Source: Bradyrhizobium sp. DOA9 (GTDB lineage: Bacteria; Pseudomonadota; Alphaproteobacteria; Rhizobiales; Xanthobacteraceae). From it: 64,000 nucleotides of DNA. Below are positions 18,634-26,757 of the stretch, in pieces (position 1 is the first letter of the stretch; the number at the start of each line of letters is the position of its first letter). The position numbers and the translations under genes were made by a program. The notes below the pieces were generated by a model that was not told where the DNA came from, searched no databases, and saw nothing but the letters and a program-made list of their open reading frames with translations. The DNA lies in assembly GCF_000617845.2 (NCBI RefSeq), contig NZ_DF820425.1, forward strand, positions 3,089,725 to 3,153,724, given 5' to 3'.

Positions 18634-21200
18634 TCCTGCCAGAACGCGTCGTCTGCATGCCAGGGCACCGCGAGTTCCGCCAAATAGCGGCGGCCATCGC
18701 GATCGCGCACGATGAAATCATCCGGGACAGGCCACAATTCCTGGATACGAAGCGCAGGGCCATGAGCCTGCAACTCCTGTCCAAGCAATTCCACGGCCAG
18801 CGCGCTGTCGGTGGCCAGCAGGCTTTCGGTCTGATGCTGCGCCTGAAAGGTGTAGACGAGATCCGGCAGCCGCCTTGCCCGAACGAAGCGGCGCCATTCG
18901 ATCAGACGCTCGGCGCCGCGCGCCCGGGCCAACGCGGTGCCGACGCTCGCGTCCGGGGTCCATCGCTGCGGACTGATCACAGCATCGTCGAGCAGGAGTC
19001 GAGGCAGGTGGTGCCAAGCTTCGATTTCGCGGTTCAGTCGCGGAATGGGTGCCATCAGGGGCGGGCGCCCGAGGAAGAAGGAGATCGAGGCCAGCACCGA
19101 GGCCATCCGGTCAAGACCTCCCAGATACGCCGCGGAACGGGCGGAGGCAATCGTCAGGCCCGGGTCACCGTCAGCGCTCAGCACCGGCCTGCCGTGACGG
19201 TTGAACGTGATCCGCGCGCCGGACATGAACCGGCTGTCGGTATCGAGCGGATCGATCAGCTGCAGCAGGGATGGCGGACGTGCCGTGACATTGGGATTGT
19301 GGTGATTACGGATCGCGAGGTCACGCAATTGGATCCGCGGCCATTGGGCAGTGGCCTGCGCGAGCTCGGCGGCATGCCACTGCCGGAATGGGTCGTCCGG
19401 GTCGAACAGATGCGCAAAGCGTGAGTGGAAAAAGCAGGGCTCGGGCGTCAGTCCGCCAATCCGGAGCGGAGCATCTCCATCTGCTGTCGGACGTCCGATC
19501 AGCAGCAGCGCCGAGCCCGGAGGCAAGGCGACGGCTCTGTCGGCCGAATCGTCGGCTCCGAGGCGGTGAACGGACTGCGCCGCTACCGGTCCGATCTCGC
19601 GCTCCCAGCGATCGAAAGCCGCCTGTGCCGCAGCTTCGAAAGTGCCGGCGGCGCGCTGCAGCACGCGATGCTGCCATGACGGTGCTCGCTGCGTGGGATC
19701 GGTCTCGCCGCCGCGGCTGAGCAGCTCACCGAGAGGAATGCAGGCATCGTCTCGCGCATCGAAGAAATGCGAGATCGCAATTCGGGTTTCGATCTCGCCC
19801 AGGCCGAAGCGGTCGAAGGCCCAGTACCGGTGCAGCGTCTGCGCAAGCCTGTCGCCCAGCTTTTCGGGGAGCGAGAAACGGAACGGAGCCTTCCGGTCAA
19901 CTGCCAATACGTCTTCGTCGCGCCGCAGGGCGGCCCCGTAGCGTGCGAGCACCGCAGCGACGGCGTCGTTGGCGGCATCGAGCAGATGCCTCAATTCGTC
20001 CGGCTCGATCGAGTCCGCGCGGGTTTCGATCTCGTCGGCGATGGCGCGCAACGCGGATCGGCATGCAAGCCATGCGTCCTGCTCGCTCGGAGGCAGCCTG
20101 TCGATCGTGGCATCGAGCGCCTGCCACGTGTCGGAAAAGAATGGAGGCAGGCTGGCCGTCGACCATAGGATTCCGCCCGTGATCCAGTTCTCGCAGATTG
20201 TCCGGGCGTGATCGGGAGCCAGGCCCGTCACATCGGCGCAAAGCGCATGTTCGATCTCGCGCAGAAGCGGCCGGTCCTCTGTCCCGAATGAATTCAGCAG
20301 GATGTCCAGCGGAGCGTGATGTGCAATGCGGCCCACCACCCAATAGCCGGCCGAGAACGTGCCGAACTCCCATTGGGTGTCATCGATACGACGAAGGGTC
20401 GGATTGCGCCGCCATGAGACCTGATCCATCCACGGCTTGCGACGATTGAGATGATCGAGTCCGCGCAGGAAGATCGACAGCACGGGGCTGGCACGGATCG
20501 CTGCGGGGGCCGGGCTCACGTCGAGCTTTGCCCGCGCTCCGTGCGTCACCGTCTCCAGGGCTACGCCCGCCCAGAGCCCGTTGGGAGTCGCACGCCCGAT
20601 CGCACGCATCAGGTAGCGATGCAATACGCTCTGCAGCCGCTGGCGGCCGCGCCGGCTCGGGGGCACCTGCCGGGCTTTCCGATATTGGGCGTAAAGAGAG
20701 GAGCTGGCGAGGCACAGCGCGCGCTGGAACTGCGCTTCGCCGACGATCTGGTCGAGTGCGGTGCCCGCGCGCTGCATTTCGGCTCCGTGGGCCTGCTCGA
20801 TCGCGGCACGTTCCGCCGCATGTCGCTCCCGATCCGCGGCGAGGGCGAGGAGGGCCGGGCCAACCGCAGCGCTGATGCCTGCATCCTGCAGCAGCACGCC
20901 GGTCAATCGGTCCGGCAGGGGATGCAGCGTTCCCGCCAGCGCCCGCTTCAGCGACAACGCCAATCCGCGAAGCCGACGGTCCGGGATTTTCGGAATCAGT
21001 TCGTGAAGCTGCGCCGCGAGAAGCCGGCTGTCGTGGCGGATCTCATCCTCGTGCCCGATCCAGCGGTCGATCCGCTGACAGAGCTCGCTGGCGCGCAGGG
21101 GCTCGAGGCATTCGATCGGCCATCCCGCGATGCGCAGTATGGCCGGACCGAGCGGACGGCGGTCCACCGCGGTGGCGGCATCTGCGGGGTTTCCATCCAT
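18585..21200 (-). CDS. lantibiotic dehydratase (LanB N-terminal, glutamylation-type) protein
   Basis: An 871-residue LanB N-domain protein. Recognisable blocks are RATPNGLWAGVAL (family RATPFGLFAG), the long SLYAQYRKAR region, SGARITFNRHGRP, and near the end FVRARRLPDLVYTFQAQHQT with LATDSALAVELLGQEL. In split LanB systems this protein glutamylates Ser/Thr side chains of the precursor with Glu-tRNA; a partner then eliminates glutamate to give dehydroalanine or dehydrobutyrine. The ATG at 21198-21200 forms a TGATG with the end of the upstream elimination-domain gene, so the pair is co-translated. Confidence 0.9.
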   Translation of the reverse strand: MDGNPADAATAVDRRPLGPAILRIAGWPIECLEPLRASELCQRIDRWIGHEDEIRHDSRLLAAQLHELIPKIPDRRLRGLALSLKRALAGTLHPLPDRLTGVLLQDAGISAAVGPALLALAADRERHAAERAAIEQAHGAEMQRAGTALDQIVGEAQFQRALCLASSSLYAQYRKARQVPPSRRGRQRLQSVLHRYLMRAIGRATPNGLWAGVALETVTHGARAKLDVSPAPAAIRASPVLSIFLRGLDHLNRRKPWMDQVSWRRNPTLRRIDDTQWEFGTFSAGYWVVGRIAHHAPLDILLNSFGTEDRPLLREIEHALCADVTGLAPDHARTICENWITGGILWSTASLPPFFSDTWQALDATIDRLPPSEQDAWLACRSALRAIADEIETRADSIEPDELRHLLDAANDAVAAVLARYGAALRRDEDVLAVDRKAPFRFSLPEKLGDRLAQTLHRYWAFDRFGLGEIETRIAISHFFDARDDACIPLGELLSRGGETDPTQRAPSWQHRVLQRAAGTFEAAAQAAFDRWEREIGPVAAQSVHRLGADDSADRAVALPPGSALLLIGRPTADGDAPLRIGGLTPEPCFFHSRFAHLFDPDDPFRQWHAAELAQATAQWPRIQLRDLAIRNHHNPNVTARPPSLLQLIDPLDTDSRFMSGARITFNRHGRPVLSADGDPGLTIASARSAAYLGGLDRMASVLASISFFLGRPPLMAPIPRLNREIEAWHHLPRLLLDDAVISPQRWTPDASVGTALARARGAERLIEWRRFVRARRLPDLVYTFQAQHQTESLLATDSALAVELLGQELQAHGPALRIQELWPVPDDFIVRDRDGRRYLAELAVPWHADDAFWQDYSSAVSEPAAEVPVR

Positions 21201-22063
21201 CACCCGGGTGCCGTGTGCTGCGGCGTGGTGGCGGTCACCGGAGGCAGGTCGCGCCTCGCGGGAGCTGGCGCTGCGCCTGTCAGCTGCTGCTTTGGATTCC
21301 AGGCGGCCGCCATGACCTCCGCCAGCGCCGCCAGCCTTGGCTGGTCGTAGCCGTGGCGATTGAGGGTGAACAGCGCAACGAACGGCATGATCGATCTGAT
21401 CCCGCAGCTCATGCGGCCGTTCTCCCGTGCGCGCGACAATCCGTCGGCAAGGGCGGCATTGGCCTGTTGATAGCGCGCGGCCAGATCTGCCTCATGCGGC
21501 AGCGCGGCGGCCTGCAAGTCGCAGATCCTTGGCGGGCATGCTGTGATGGTGCCCGGCAAGCTTGCCCGCACCAGCACGCCGAAATTGCACCACGCGTCCC
21601 AGACTTCGCACGGGTCCTCCATTGCGCGCCGGAACAGATCCTCGAGGACGGTTTCGATGAACGGACGCCGCTCGCGGTCAGCGAATCCGTTTTCCGCGAG
21701 CCGATCGCTCCTGATCCACATCAGGCTGTCGGTGTTCCAGAACTTGTGTACCGCCCTCATGCATTCGGGCCCGCCGAATTGTCGGTACTCCGGCTCGTAA
21801 ACGCTGCTGAAATAGCGCAGCACATGACCTTCTGACCTGGCACGTCGCAGCAGTGGAAGGAGCCGCAGCGACAGCCGCTCGCGGTCCCCGGCGAAGCGAA
21901 GGCGCAGATCGGGCGGCTTGCGCTGGAAGAAGAAGCCCGCGCGGGCCGAGGCCGGCAACTGTTCGATGGCGCGAAGCACATGCCGGGCGGCCGGAAGCGC
22001 CGTCCCGTTGTGGCGGGCCAGCGCGACGTTCAGTTGCAGCCACCGATCGTTGCGACTGGCCAT
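21200..22063 (-). CDS. thiopeptide-type bacteriocin biosynthesis protein (SpaB_C, LanB elimination domain)
   Basis: A 287-residue protein matching the SpaB C-terminal/thiopeptide-type domain. Family features are WLQLNVALARHNGTAL at the start, GFFFQRKPPDLRLRF and YEPEYRQFGGPECMRAVHKFWNTDS. This domain removes the glutamate added by the partner LanB protein, leaving dehydroamino acids in the peptide. Only one such protein is present; thiopeptide loci usually have a second homologue that builds the pyridine ring, which argues against a thiopeptide product. It starts 28 bp after the small TfuA-tail-like gene. Confidence 0.88.
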   Translation of the reverse strand: MASRNDRWLQLNVALARHNGTALPAARHVLRAIEQLPASARAGFFFQRKPPDLRLRFAGDRERLSLRLLPLLRRARSEGHVLRYFSSVYEPEYRQFGGPECMRAVHKFWNTDSLMWIRSDRLAENGFADRERRPFIETVLEDLFRRAMEDPCEVWDAWCNFGVLVRASLPGTITACPPRICDLQAAALPHEADLAARYQQANAALADGLSRARENGRMSCGIRSIMPFVALFTLNRHGYDQPRLAALAEVMAAAWNPKQQLTGAAPAPARRDLPPVTATTPQHTAPG

Positions 22064-22091
22064 GGTCTAGGCAGCCACCCGCATCACGGCA

Positions 22092-22478
22092 CTACCCGCC
22101 AGACCGCAGGCGGGCCGTGCTGACGGCAATCTGATCATGGACAAGGTTGTCGATCTCCCGTGCGTAGACGAGTTCCAGAGCACGCACGACCGCGAAATCG
22201 CGCATCGCCTTCGCGAACGCTCCGGCAGAGAGATTTCGTACCGCCATCCACGCAACGAAATCTTCCTCCGTCTCGAGCCCGAAGCCCCGGCGGAAATCCT
22301 CGGAGGTCGCCGCGATGTCGGCGTCCGTGATCCGGATGCCGGCGCGCTCCGCATCGCGGCAGGCGAGGATCCGCAGCAAGGCCTTCTTGCGGACGACAGC
22401 GAGTGTCTCTCCGCACTCGGTGAGCGTACCGTCGTCACCTGCCTTGATCCCGCCGCTGGCTGTCTGTTCCGCGCTCAT
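22092..22478 (-). CDS. small protein resembling the C-terminal domain of TfuA
   Basis: A 128-residue helical protein. Residues about 25-115 (ALLRILACRDAERAG..ITDADI...EDFVAWMAVRNLS...AMRDFAVVRALELV) follow the same pattern as the last 90 residues of the TfuA-like protein encoded at 17503-18633. Both have an LLRI start, a T-A-I helix, a WM motif and a Leu-rich final helix. The ATG overlaps the stop of the radical-SAM gene by 4 nt (ATGA), so translation is coupled. No other family is recognised; a loose resemblance to SurA-type chaperone N-domains is noted. It may carry the precursor or be a subunit of the YcaO-TfuA complex. Confidence 0.8.
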   Translation of the reverse strand: MSAEQTASGGIKAGDDGTLTECGETLAVVRKKALLRILACRDAERAGIRITDADIAATSEDFRRGFGLETEEDFVAWMAVRNLSAGAFAKAMRDFAVVRALELVYAREIDNLVHDQIAVSTARLRSGG

Positions 22479-24577
22479 CGCGATGGTGCTTCCTGCGTGA
22501 CGACATCGTGCCCGAGATCGGTAACCACGTCCAGCAAGCGCTGCCGAACGAGCGTCACCACGAGCGCATTGAGCTCGGCACGCATCTGACTGGTGGCACC
22601 GACACCTGCGAGGTCGGAGAGGATTTCCGGCCCCGGTCGATAGCGCGGGTCCTCGCCCAGCCTTCGAAACGACAGGGGATCGAGCGACACGCTGTTGCGC
22701 CGCGATGTCACGACGCACTTGTCCTCTCCCCGCTCGATGAGCGCGGCACGGTTCCAGGCAAGCCGATAGCGTGAACCATCGGGACGATCGGGTACACCGA
22801 CGCGGTGCGGGAAACGGGTGCCGTAATATCGATCGGCATAGATCAACGACCATTCCTCCTGCGCCGGCCATACCACCGGCGGCCATGCGTGATAGCTGGC
22901 GAAACGCTTGCTGATTGCGGCGCTGGCTTCGCCGAGCAGCTCGGCAATCTCGGCGCGCGTCAGTCCCCTGGTATTCTCCCAATTCGTCCCGACGCCGAAC
23001 AGGAAGTCGCGATCCTCGACCGGCGCGTCGATGCGGATGCCGTATTTGTCGGCCTCGGAGAAATATGGAGTGTCCGTCAGGATCTCCAGCTCATGGATAT
23101 CGAAGGTGTTGCCGGGGTCGTCGAACAGATCGGTGTGCTCGGCAAAGAAGTCGATCGTGCGGCGCGCGCTGTCGTGGTCCTCGCCAGGGAACCCGATCAT
23201 CGAGAACACATGGAAACGGATGCCGGCATCACGGCAGTTGTTCAGGACTGTCGCCGCATTCTCGACGCGAATTCCCTTCTGCATGCCGTCGAGCGTCCGC
23301 TGATCCGCCGATTCCAGGCCGAAATAGAGTCGACGCAGCCCCACGGCTGCCAGCTTGCTGCAGAGCTGAGGGGTGAAGCCGGGCTCGAGCCGAGCATATC
23401 CGGAGAATGCAAGATTGGGTCTGCCGACCGACACCAGCGCGTCGGCGATCCTGTCGAGAACCCGGGGTGGCAGTGCCTCGTCCGCGAGCAGAAAATGCCG
23501 GCAGCCGTATCTGCTCGCGAGTGCATCGATATCCGAGGCCAGCCGTTCGGCAGGGCGGGTACGGTAGCGCTTGGGCGAGACGCGGTTGATGAAGGGAATG
23601 TCGCAAAACGTGCACTCGTCGTGATAGCAGCCCTTGCCCACCATGACCGGCAGGACGAGGTGAGGGCTCAGATAGCTGCCGAGCGGCATGCCATCGAAAT
23701 CCGGCGTTGCCAGGGTGGCGTAGTTCTCGATGTGCAGCTTCGTCGCGCGAACCTTCTGCTGGTCCATGTAAAGCAGGTTCGGGACCCTCTCCAGTTCATG
23801 AGCTCCCTGAAGCTGGTTGACGAGCTCGAGCAACGCCGTCTCGCCCTCGCGAATGACGACCGCATCGGCGAATTGCGTGAAGAATTCCGGCAGGTGCGGC
23901 AACCGGTGCGATACCTTCGCGATTGCGGTGCCGCCGAGCACCACCCGGAATCCCCTGCGGCGCAGCTGCCTCGCCAGCGAAAGTCCAGGCATGATCTGCC
24001 AGCGCAGCGTGAGCGAAATGCCGATGAGATCGAAATTGCCGGCGTCGAGCCTGCGAAAGACATCGGCGTCCCAGTGCCCCTGAAACAGGTTCGCTGTCGG
24101 GTCGGCTGTCATCTGGAGCAGGTCCGAGAACCTGCTTGGGTCGATACCCTCCACGTCGTAGCGCAGGATTTCGGTCTGGTAGCGGATATTGCGCTCGGAC
24201 GCGAGCGAGACCAGATCCAGGCAATTGTAGAGCCGTTCACGTGCTTGGTTCAGCAGGACGGGGTCGCAGAACTGCGCCGGATCGCGGATTGTCCTCAGCG
24301 CCGCCGGAATCGTCTCGGCCAGTTCGGGAGCGCGGCCTGCGGTCCGCTCGAGCAGGGGACGCTGGCTCGCGTCCGAGCGGGCGGCCCTGCGCGCCACCCG
24401 TTCTCCCGCTTCGAGCAGCCGTTCTGGCCGCAGCAAATCGAGCACGCCCTCGATGTCGAGATCGAAAAGCGAAACGTGAACGCCAGCGGTGCGCAGGGCC
24501 GCCGCGAGTGCCGGCAGGGGAAGCCTCGGAGCTCTCGGGTCCCCTCCGGGAGGATAGATGAGAGCCACACGGAACAT
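22475..24577 (-). CDS. radical SAM protein with cobalamin-type N-terminal domain (copy 1)
   Basis: A 700-residue protein. The N-terminus (VALIYPPGGDPRAPRLPLPALAAAL, split in two parts up to residue 28) and VVLGGTAIAKV near 215 are typical of B12-binding domains of radical-SAM enzymes, but I see no DxHxxG. The radical-SAM centre is GKGCYHDECTFCDIPF with Cys317, Cys322 and Cys325 as [4Fe-4S] ligands; a TIM-barrel region with FLLADEALPPR and YFGLESADQRTLDGMQKG follows, then a C-terminal winged-helix-like tail. Such enzymes methylate or otherwise modify unreactive carbons of RiPP cores. It lies after the precursor gene and a strong hairpin. Confidence 0.9.
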   Translation of the reverse strand: MFRVALIYPPGGDPRAPRLPLPALAAALRTAGVHVSLFDLDIEGVLDLLRPERLLEAGERVARRAARSDASQRPLLERTAGRAPELAETIPAALRTIRDPAQFCDPVLLNQARERLYNCLDLVSLASERNIRYQTEILRYDVEGIDPSRFSDLLQMTADPTANLFQGHWDADVFRRLDAGNFDLIGISLTLRWQIMPGLSLARQLRRRGFRVVLGGTAIAKVSHRLPHLPEFFTQFADAVVIREGETALLELVNQLQGAHELERVPNLLYMDQQKVRATKLHIENYATLATPDFDGMPLGSYLSPHLVLPVMVGKGCYHDECTFCDIPFINRVSPKRYRTRPAERLASDIDALASRYGCRHFLLADEALPPRVLDRIADALVSVGRPNLAFSGYARLEPGFTPQLCSKLAAVGLRRLYFGLESADQRTLDGMQKGIRVENAATVLNNCRDAGIRFHVFSMIGFPGEDHDSARRTIDFFAEHTDLFDDPGNTFDIHELEILTDTPYFSEADKYGIRIDAPVEDRDFLFGVGTNWENTRGLTRAEIAELLGEASAAISKRFASYHAWPPVVWPAQEEWSLIYADRYYGTRFPHRVGVPDRPDGSRYRLAWNRAALIERGEDKCVVTSRRNSVSLDPLSFRRLGEDPRYRPGPEILSDLAGVGATSQMRAELNALVVTLVRQRLLDVVTDLGHDVVTQEAPSR

Positions 24578-24706
24578 GGTCAGACCAGGTGTGCTGTCAA
24601 GGGATCGACGTTCGCCGGCCCGCGCCTTCGCGAACTGCGTAGAAAATCTCGCTCCGTCCGATGTTGCCCTGCGTCACGGCCTGCAATGGCCGCAACAACA
24701 AAACGC

Positions 24707-24748
24707 TCGCGAAGCTCTCAAACCTCGTCGAGGAAAAGAGCTTCGCGA
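24707..24748 (-). terminator. strong hairpin between precursor gene and radical-SAM gene (attenuator-like)
   Basis: A perfect 12-bp inverted repeat (TCGCGAAGCTCT at 24707-24718 and AGAGCTTCGCGA at 24737-24748) whose 18-nt loop contains a second palindrome, CCTCG-T-CGAGG. Read in the direction of the precursor transcript it is followed by GCGTTTTGTTGTTG, a broken U-run. It lies 50 bp after the precursor stop and 130 bp before the next gene. A leaky terminator that gives more precursor than enzyme mRNA is the likely role. Confidence 0.7.
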
Positions 24749-24797
24749 ACTGGCACGCTCATATGCTGCGACCAGCCGATTGCGGCCCGGATGCTGC

Positions 24798-25118
24798 CTA
24801 CCAGGGGCACATCACGGTCGATGTCGCGACCTTGCCGAGATCAAATTTCGGAGAGGCAATCGCTGCGGTCGAGATGTTGGTCGAGAGATGGACATGGCTT
24901 GCGGTCGGGAATCTGACACCGCCAGCGACAGCATTCAGGTCGTCGATGCTCAGTTCTGCGTCCTTCGCCTGGCCCTTGCTGTTCGCGGCGACTTCCTGCC
25001 TCAGCTTCTGGACATCCTCTTCGGGCATCTTGGCCTGCGCGAGGATTTCGGGACGAAGGTAGTAAACGTTGCCCGCGTCGTCTGTAATGAACAAGCCGTT
25101 GGGTTTCTCATCAGCCAT
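24798..25118 (-). CDS. RiPP precursor peptide with long leader and C39-type GG site
   Basis: A 106-residue precursor with an excellent ribosome site (AAGGAG). The leader (1-67) starts MADEKPNGLFITDDAGNVYY, then LRPEILAQAK, a charged helix, and AELSIDDLNAVAGG, which fits the C39 double-glycine consensus. Cleavage after Gly67 would leave a 39-residue core, residues 68-106, beginning VRFPTASHVHLSTN and ending STVMCPW. The core has ten Ser/Thr (72, 74, 79, 80, 83, 84, 89, 99, 100, 101), one Cys (104) and one Trp (106). It heads the minus-strand operon of radical-SAM, TfuA-tail-like and LanB genes. Confidence 0.88.
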   Translation of the reverse strand: MADEKPNGLFITDDAGNVYYLRPEILAQAKMPEEDVQKLRQEVAANSKGQAKDAELSIDDLNAVAGGVRFPTASHVHLSTNISTAAIASPKFDLGKVATSTVMCPW

Positions 25119-25500
25119 GTCGCATTCTCCTTGCAACTCACAAATAGAAATCCCCATGCGAAGGCTAATCCAACCTTTTCGGATTGGCAATATGAACGCA
25201 TGTGATGCGTGTGTGACCTGCAAGTAACCCGGAATGTGATGTGTGACGAAGATCATCGACATGCAAGCGAACTCGGCACTCGCAGCGCAGCATCGATCTC
25301 CGCCGGTCACGCACGCGGGTGTCGATGGACAGAAAAATTCCGATGCAGTAGCCTTTTGAAGTGGTCCTGGGGAGAAGCGATAGACTCGCGCCTTCTGTTG
25401 TCAGCGCAGCTGACCCGGCCGGGATGTCGAAACCAGGAGCACGCCGGATTTGAGCGGTTCTGTTCGACGCAATTTTTCACAATTTGATGGGAGACAGGTG
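25119..25500. promoter_or_regulatory. divergent control region between precursor and DUF455 genes
   Basis: About 380 bp without a gene, between the divergent precursor (minus) and ferritin-like (plus) genes, so promoters for both should lie here. It contains two similar direct repeats, TGTGATGCGTGTGTGAC (25201-25217) and TGTGATGTGTGAC (25235-25247), 34 bp apart from start to start and 83-130 bp upstream of the precursor start. They could be binding sites for a regulator. I could not place a convincing sigma-70 -35/-10 pair. Confidence 0.45.
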
Positions 25501-26730
25501 ATGCGTGTTGCCGAGACCATCGACAGGCTGAAGGATCACCTCAACCGGTGCGTGCGCATCTCCAACGTCCTGGCGATGTGGACGATCACGACACCGGAAG
25601 CGGAGTTGAAGACGGTTTTTGGCCGGCACCTGCATTGGGCCGTTCAGGCGGCAGAGCGCCTGCGGGCGCGGCTCGCCGAACTGGCCGTCGATGTCGATCC
25701 GCGCAAGCTTCCCGTACAATCAGCAGCTGACGACTTGAAGGCGTGCGAGGACGCACTGACCACGCCCGACAAGATCCGCGCGCTCTATCAGCGAGCGCTG
25801 CCGAACTTGCAGGCGTCGATGGCGGACCACGCACGGCGTACCGGTGCGATCGCGGACGAGCCGACCATTCGGATCCTGGACGATCTCGTCGCCGGCATTG
25901 CGGTCGCGACGTCCGAGGCCCACAGGGCCTTCGAGGGCGTGTGCCGGACGTTCCCGAACATCGAGCGTGAATCATCTGCGGCAGAGGGGCATCTGCCGCC
26001 CCGCATTCCGTTCCGCCCCGCGCGTGACAGGCGCTTCTCGGAAACCGCCGCCGATCCGAACCTCACTGACACGGTCAAGCTGCTGCATGTGTTCTATACC
26101 GACCTCGAACTGTCGACGATCGAGGCGTGCAGCCGGATGATCCTCGAGTTTCCCGCCATGCCGTGGCAGTTCGTCATCGACATGGCGCGGCAGTGCTGGG
26201 ACGAAGCGAGGCACGCGGAGGCGTTCCGGACGCGGTTGCTCGAACTCGGTGGTCATCTCGGCGCTTACGCGGTCTCCTATGCGCTCTGGGAAATGGGCGC
26301 GGACGAACCCGTCGATGTCAGCCTCGCCGTGCAGCAGCGTGTGGGCGAATGGATCGGCGTGGACGGCGCGATCTGGCAGGCGCAGCAGCTGAGGTTCGGC
26401 GGAGACGAGGCGACCAGTCTGCTGTTCGATTACGTCACGCTCGACGAAATCACGCATGTCGCATTCGGCAACAAATGGCTGCGTGCGATAGCCGGCAGCG
26501 AGGCGAGGCTGAAGCAGGTCCATGATCTGGCGCTGGACAAACGTTCCGCCTGCGGCAAGTCCGTGAGCGGGCCGCTGACGTTCCCGTACAACGACTGGGC
26601 CTGTGAGCGGGGCGGTTACACCGAGGCAGAGCGCGATGAATTGCGGGCCCGCTTCCTGAAGTATGGCAGCCAGTTCAAGAGCCTCGAGACGCAGCCCGAG
26701 CCGGATCGGGTCGCCATCGGCGGAAGATGA
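25501..26730 (+). CDS. DUF455-type ferritin-like diiron protein
   Basis: A 409-residue protein of the DUF455 ferritin-like family. The diiron ligand set is visible as YTDLELSTIEACS, CWDEARHAEAF (ExxH) and LDEITHVAFGN (ExxH) on successive helices. A Cys-poor helical N-terminal part of about 190 residues precedes it. The ATG at 25501 has a GGGAG ribosome site and follows the shared control region with the precursor. Ferritin-like diiron proteins in natural-product loci oxidise amines, oxygenate carbons or cut C-C bonds; the role here is unknown. It converges on the prenyltransferase gene. Confidence 0.85.
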   Translation: MRVAETIDRLKDHLNRCVRISNVLAMWTITTPEAELKTVFGRHLHWAVQAAERLRARLAELAVDVDPRKLPVQSAADDLKACEDALTTPDKIRALYQRALPNLQASMADHARRTGAIADEPTIRILDDLVAGIAVATSEAHRAFEGVCRTFPNIERESSAAEGHLPPRIPFRPARDRRFSETAADPNLTDTVKLLHVFYTDLELSTIEACSRMILEFPAMPWQFVIDMARQCWDEARHAEAFRTRLLELGGHLGAYAVSYALWEMGADEPVDVSLAVQQRVGEWIGVDGAIWQAQQLRFGGDEATSLLFDYVTLDEITHVAFGNKWLRAIAGSEARLKQVHDLALDKRSACGKSVSGPLTFPYNDWACERGGYTEAERDELRARFLKYGSQFKSLETQPEPDRVAIGGR

Positions 26731-26757
26731 CGGACAGAGCCGCGCGAAGGTTCTGTT

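Noticed and set aside
24749..24770. A sigma-54-like string TGGCACGCTCATATGC
   Set aside because: The -12 element is off consensus and it points into the 3' end of the precursor gene on the wrong strand, so it has no sensible target.
22805..24916. A 703-codon plus-strand open frame opposite radical-SAM copy 1; a similar one at 28193-30427 opposite copy 2
   Set aside because: Both are mirrors of the radical-SAM genes with the composition of antisense GC-rich DNA and no domains.
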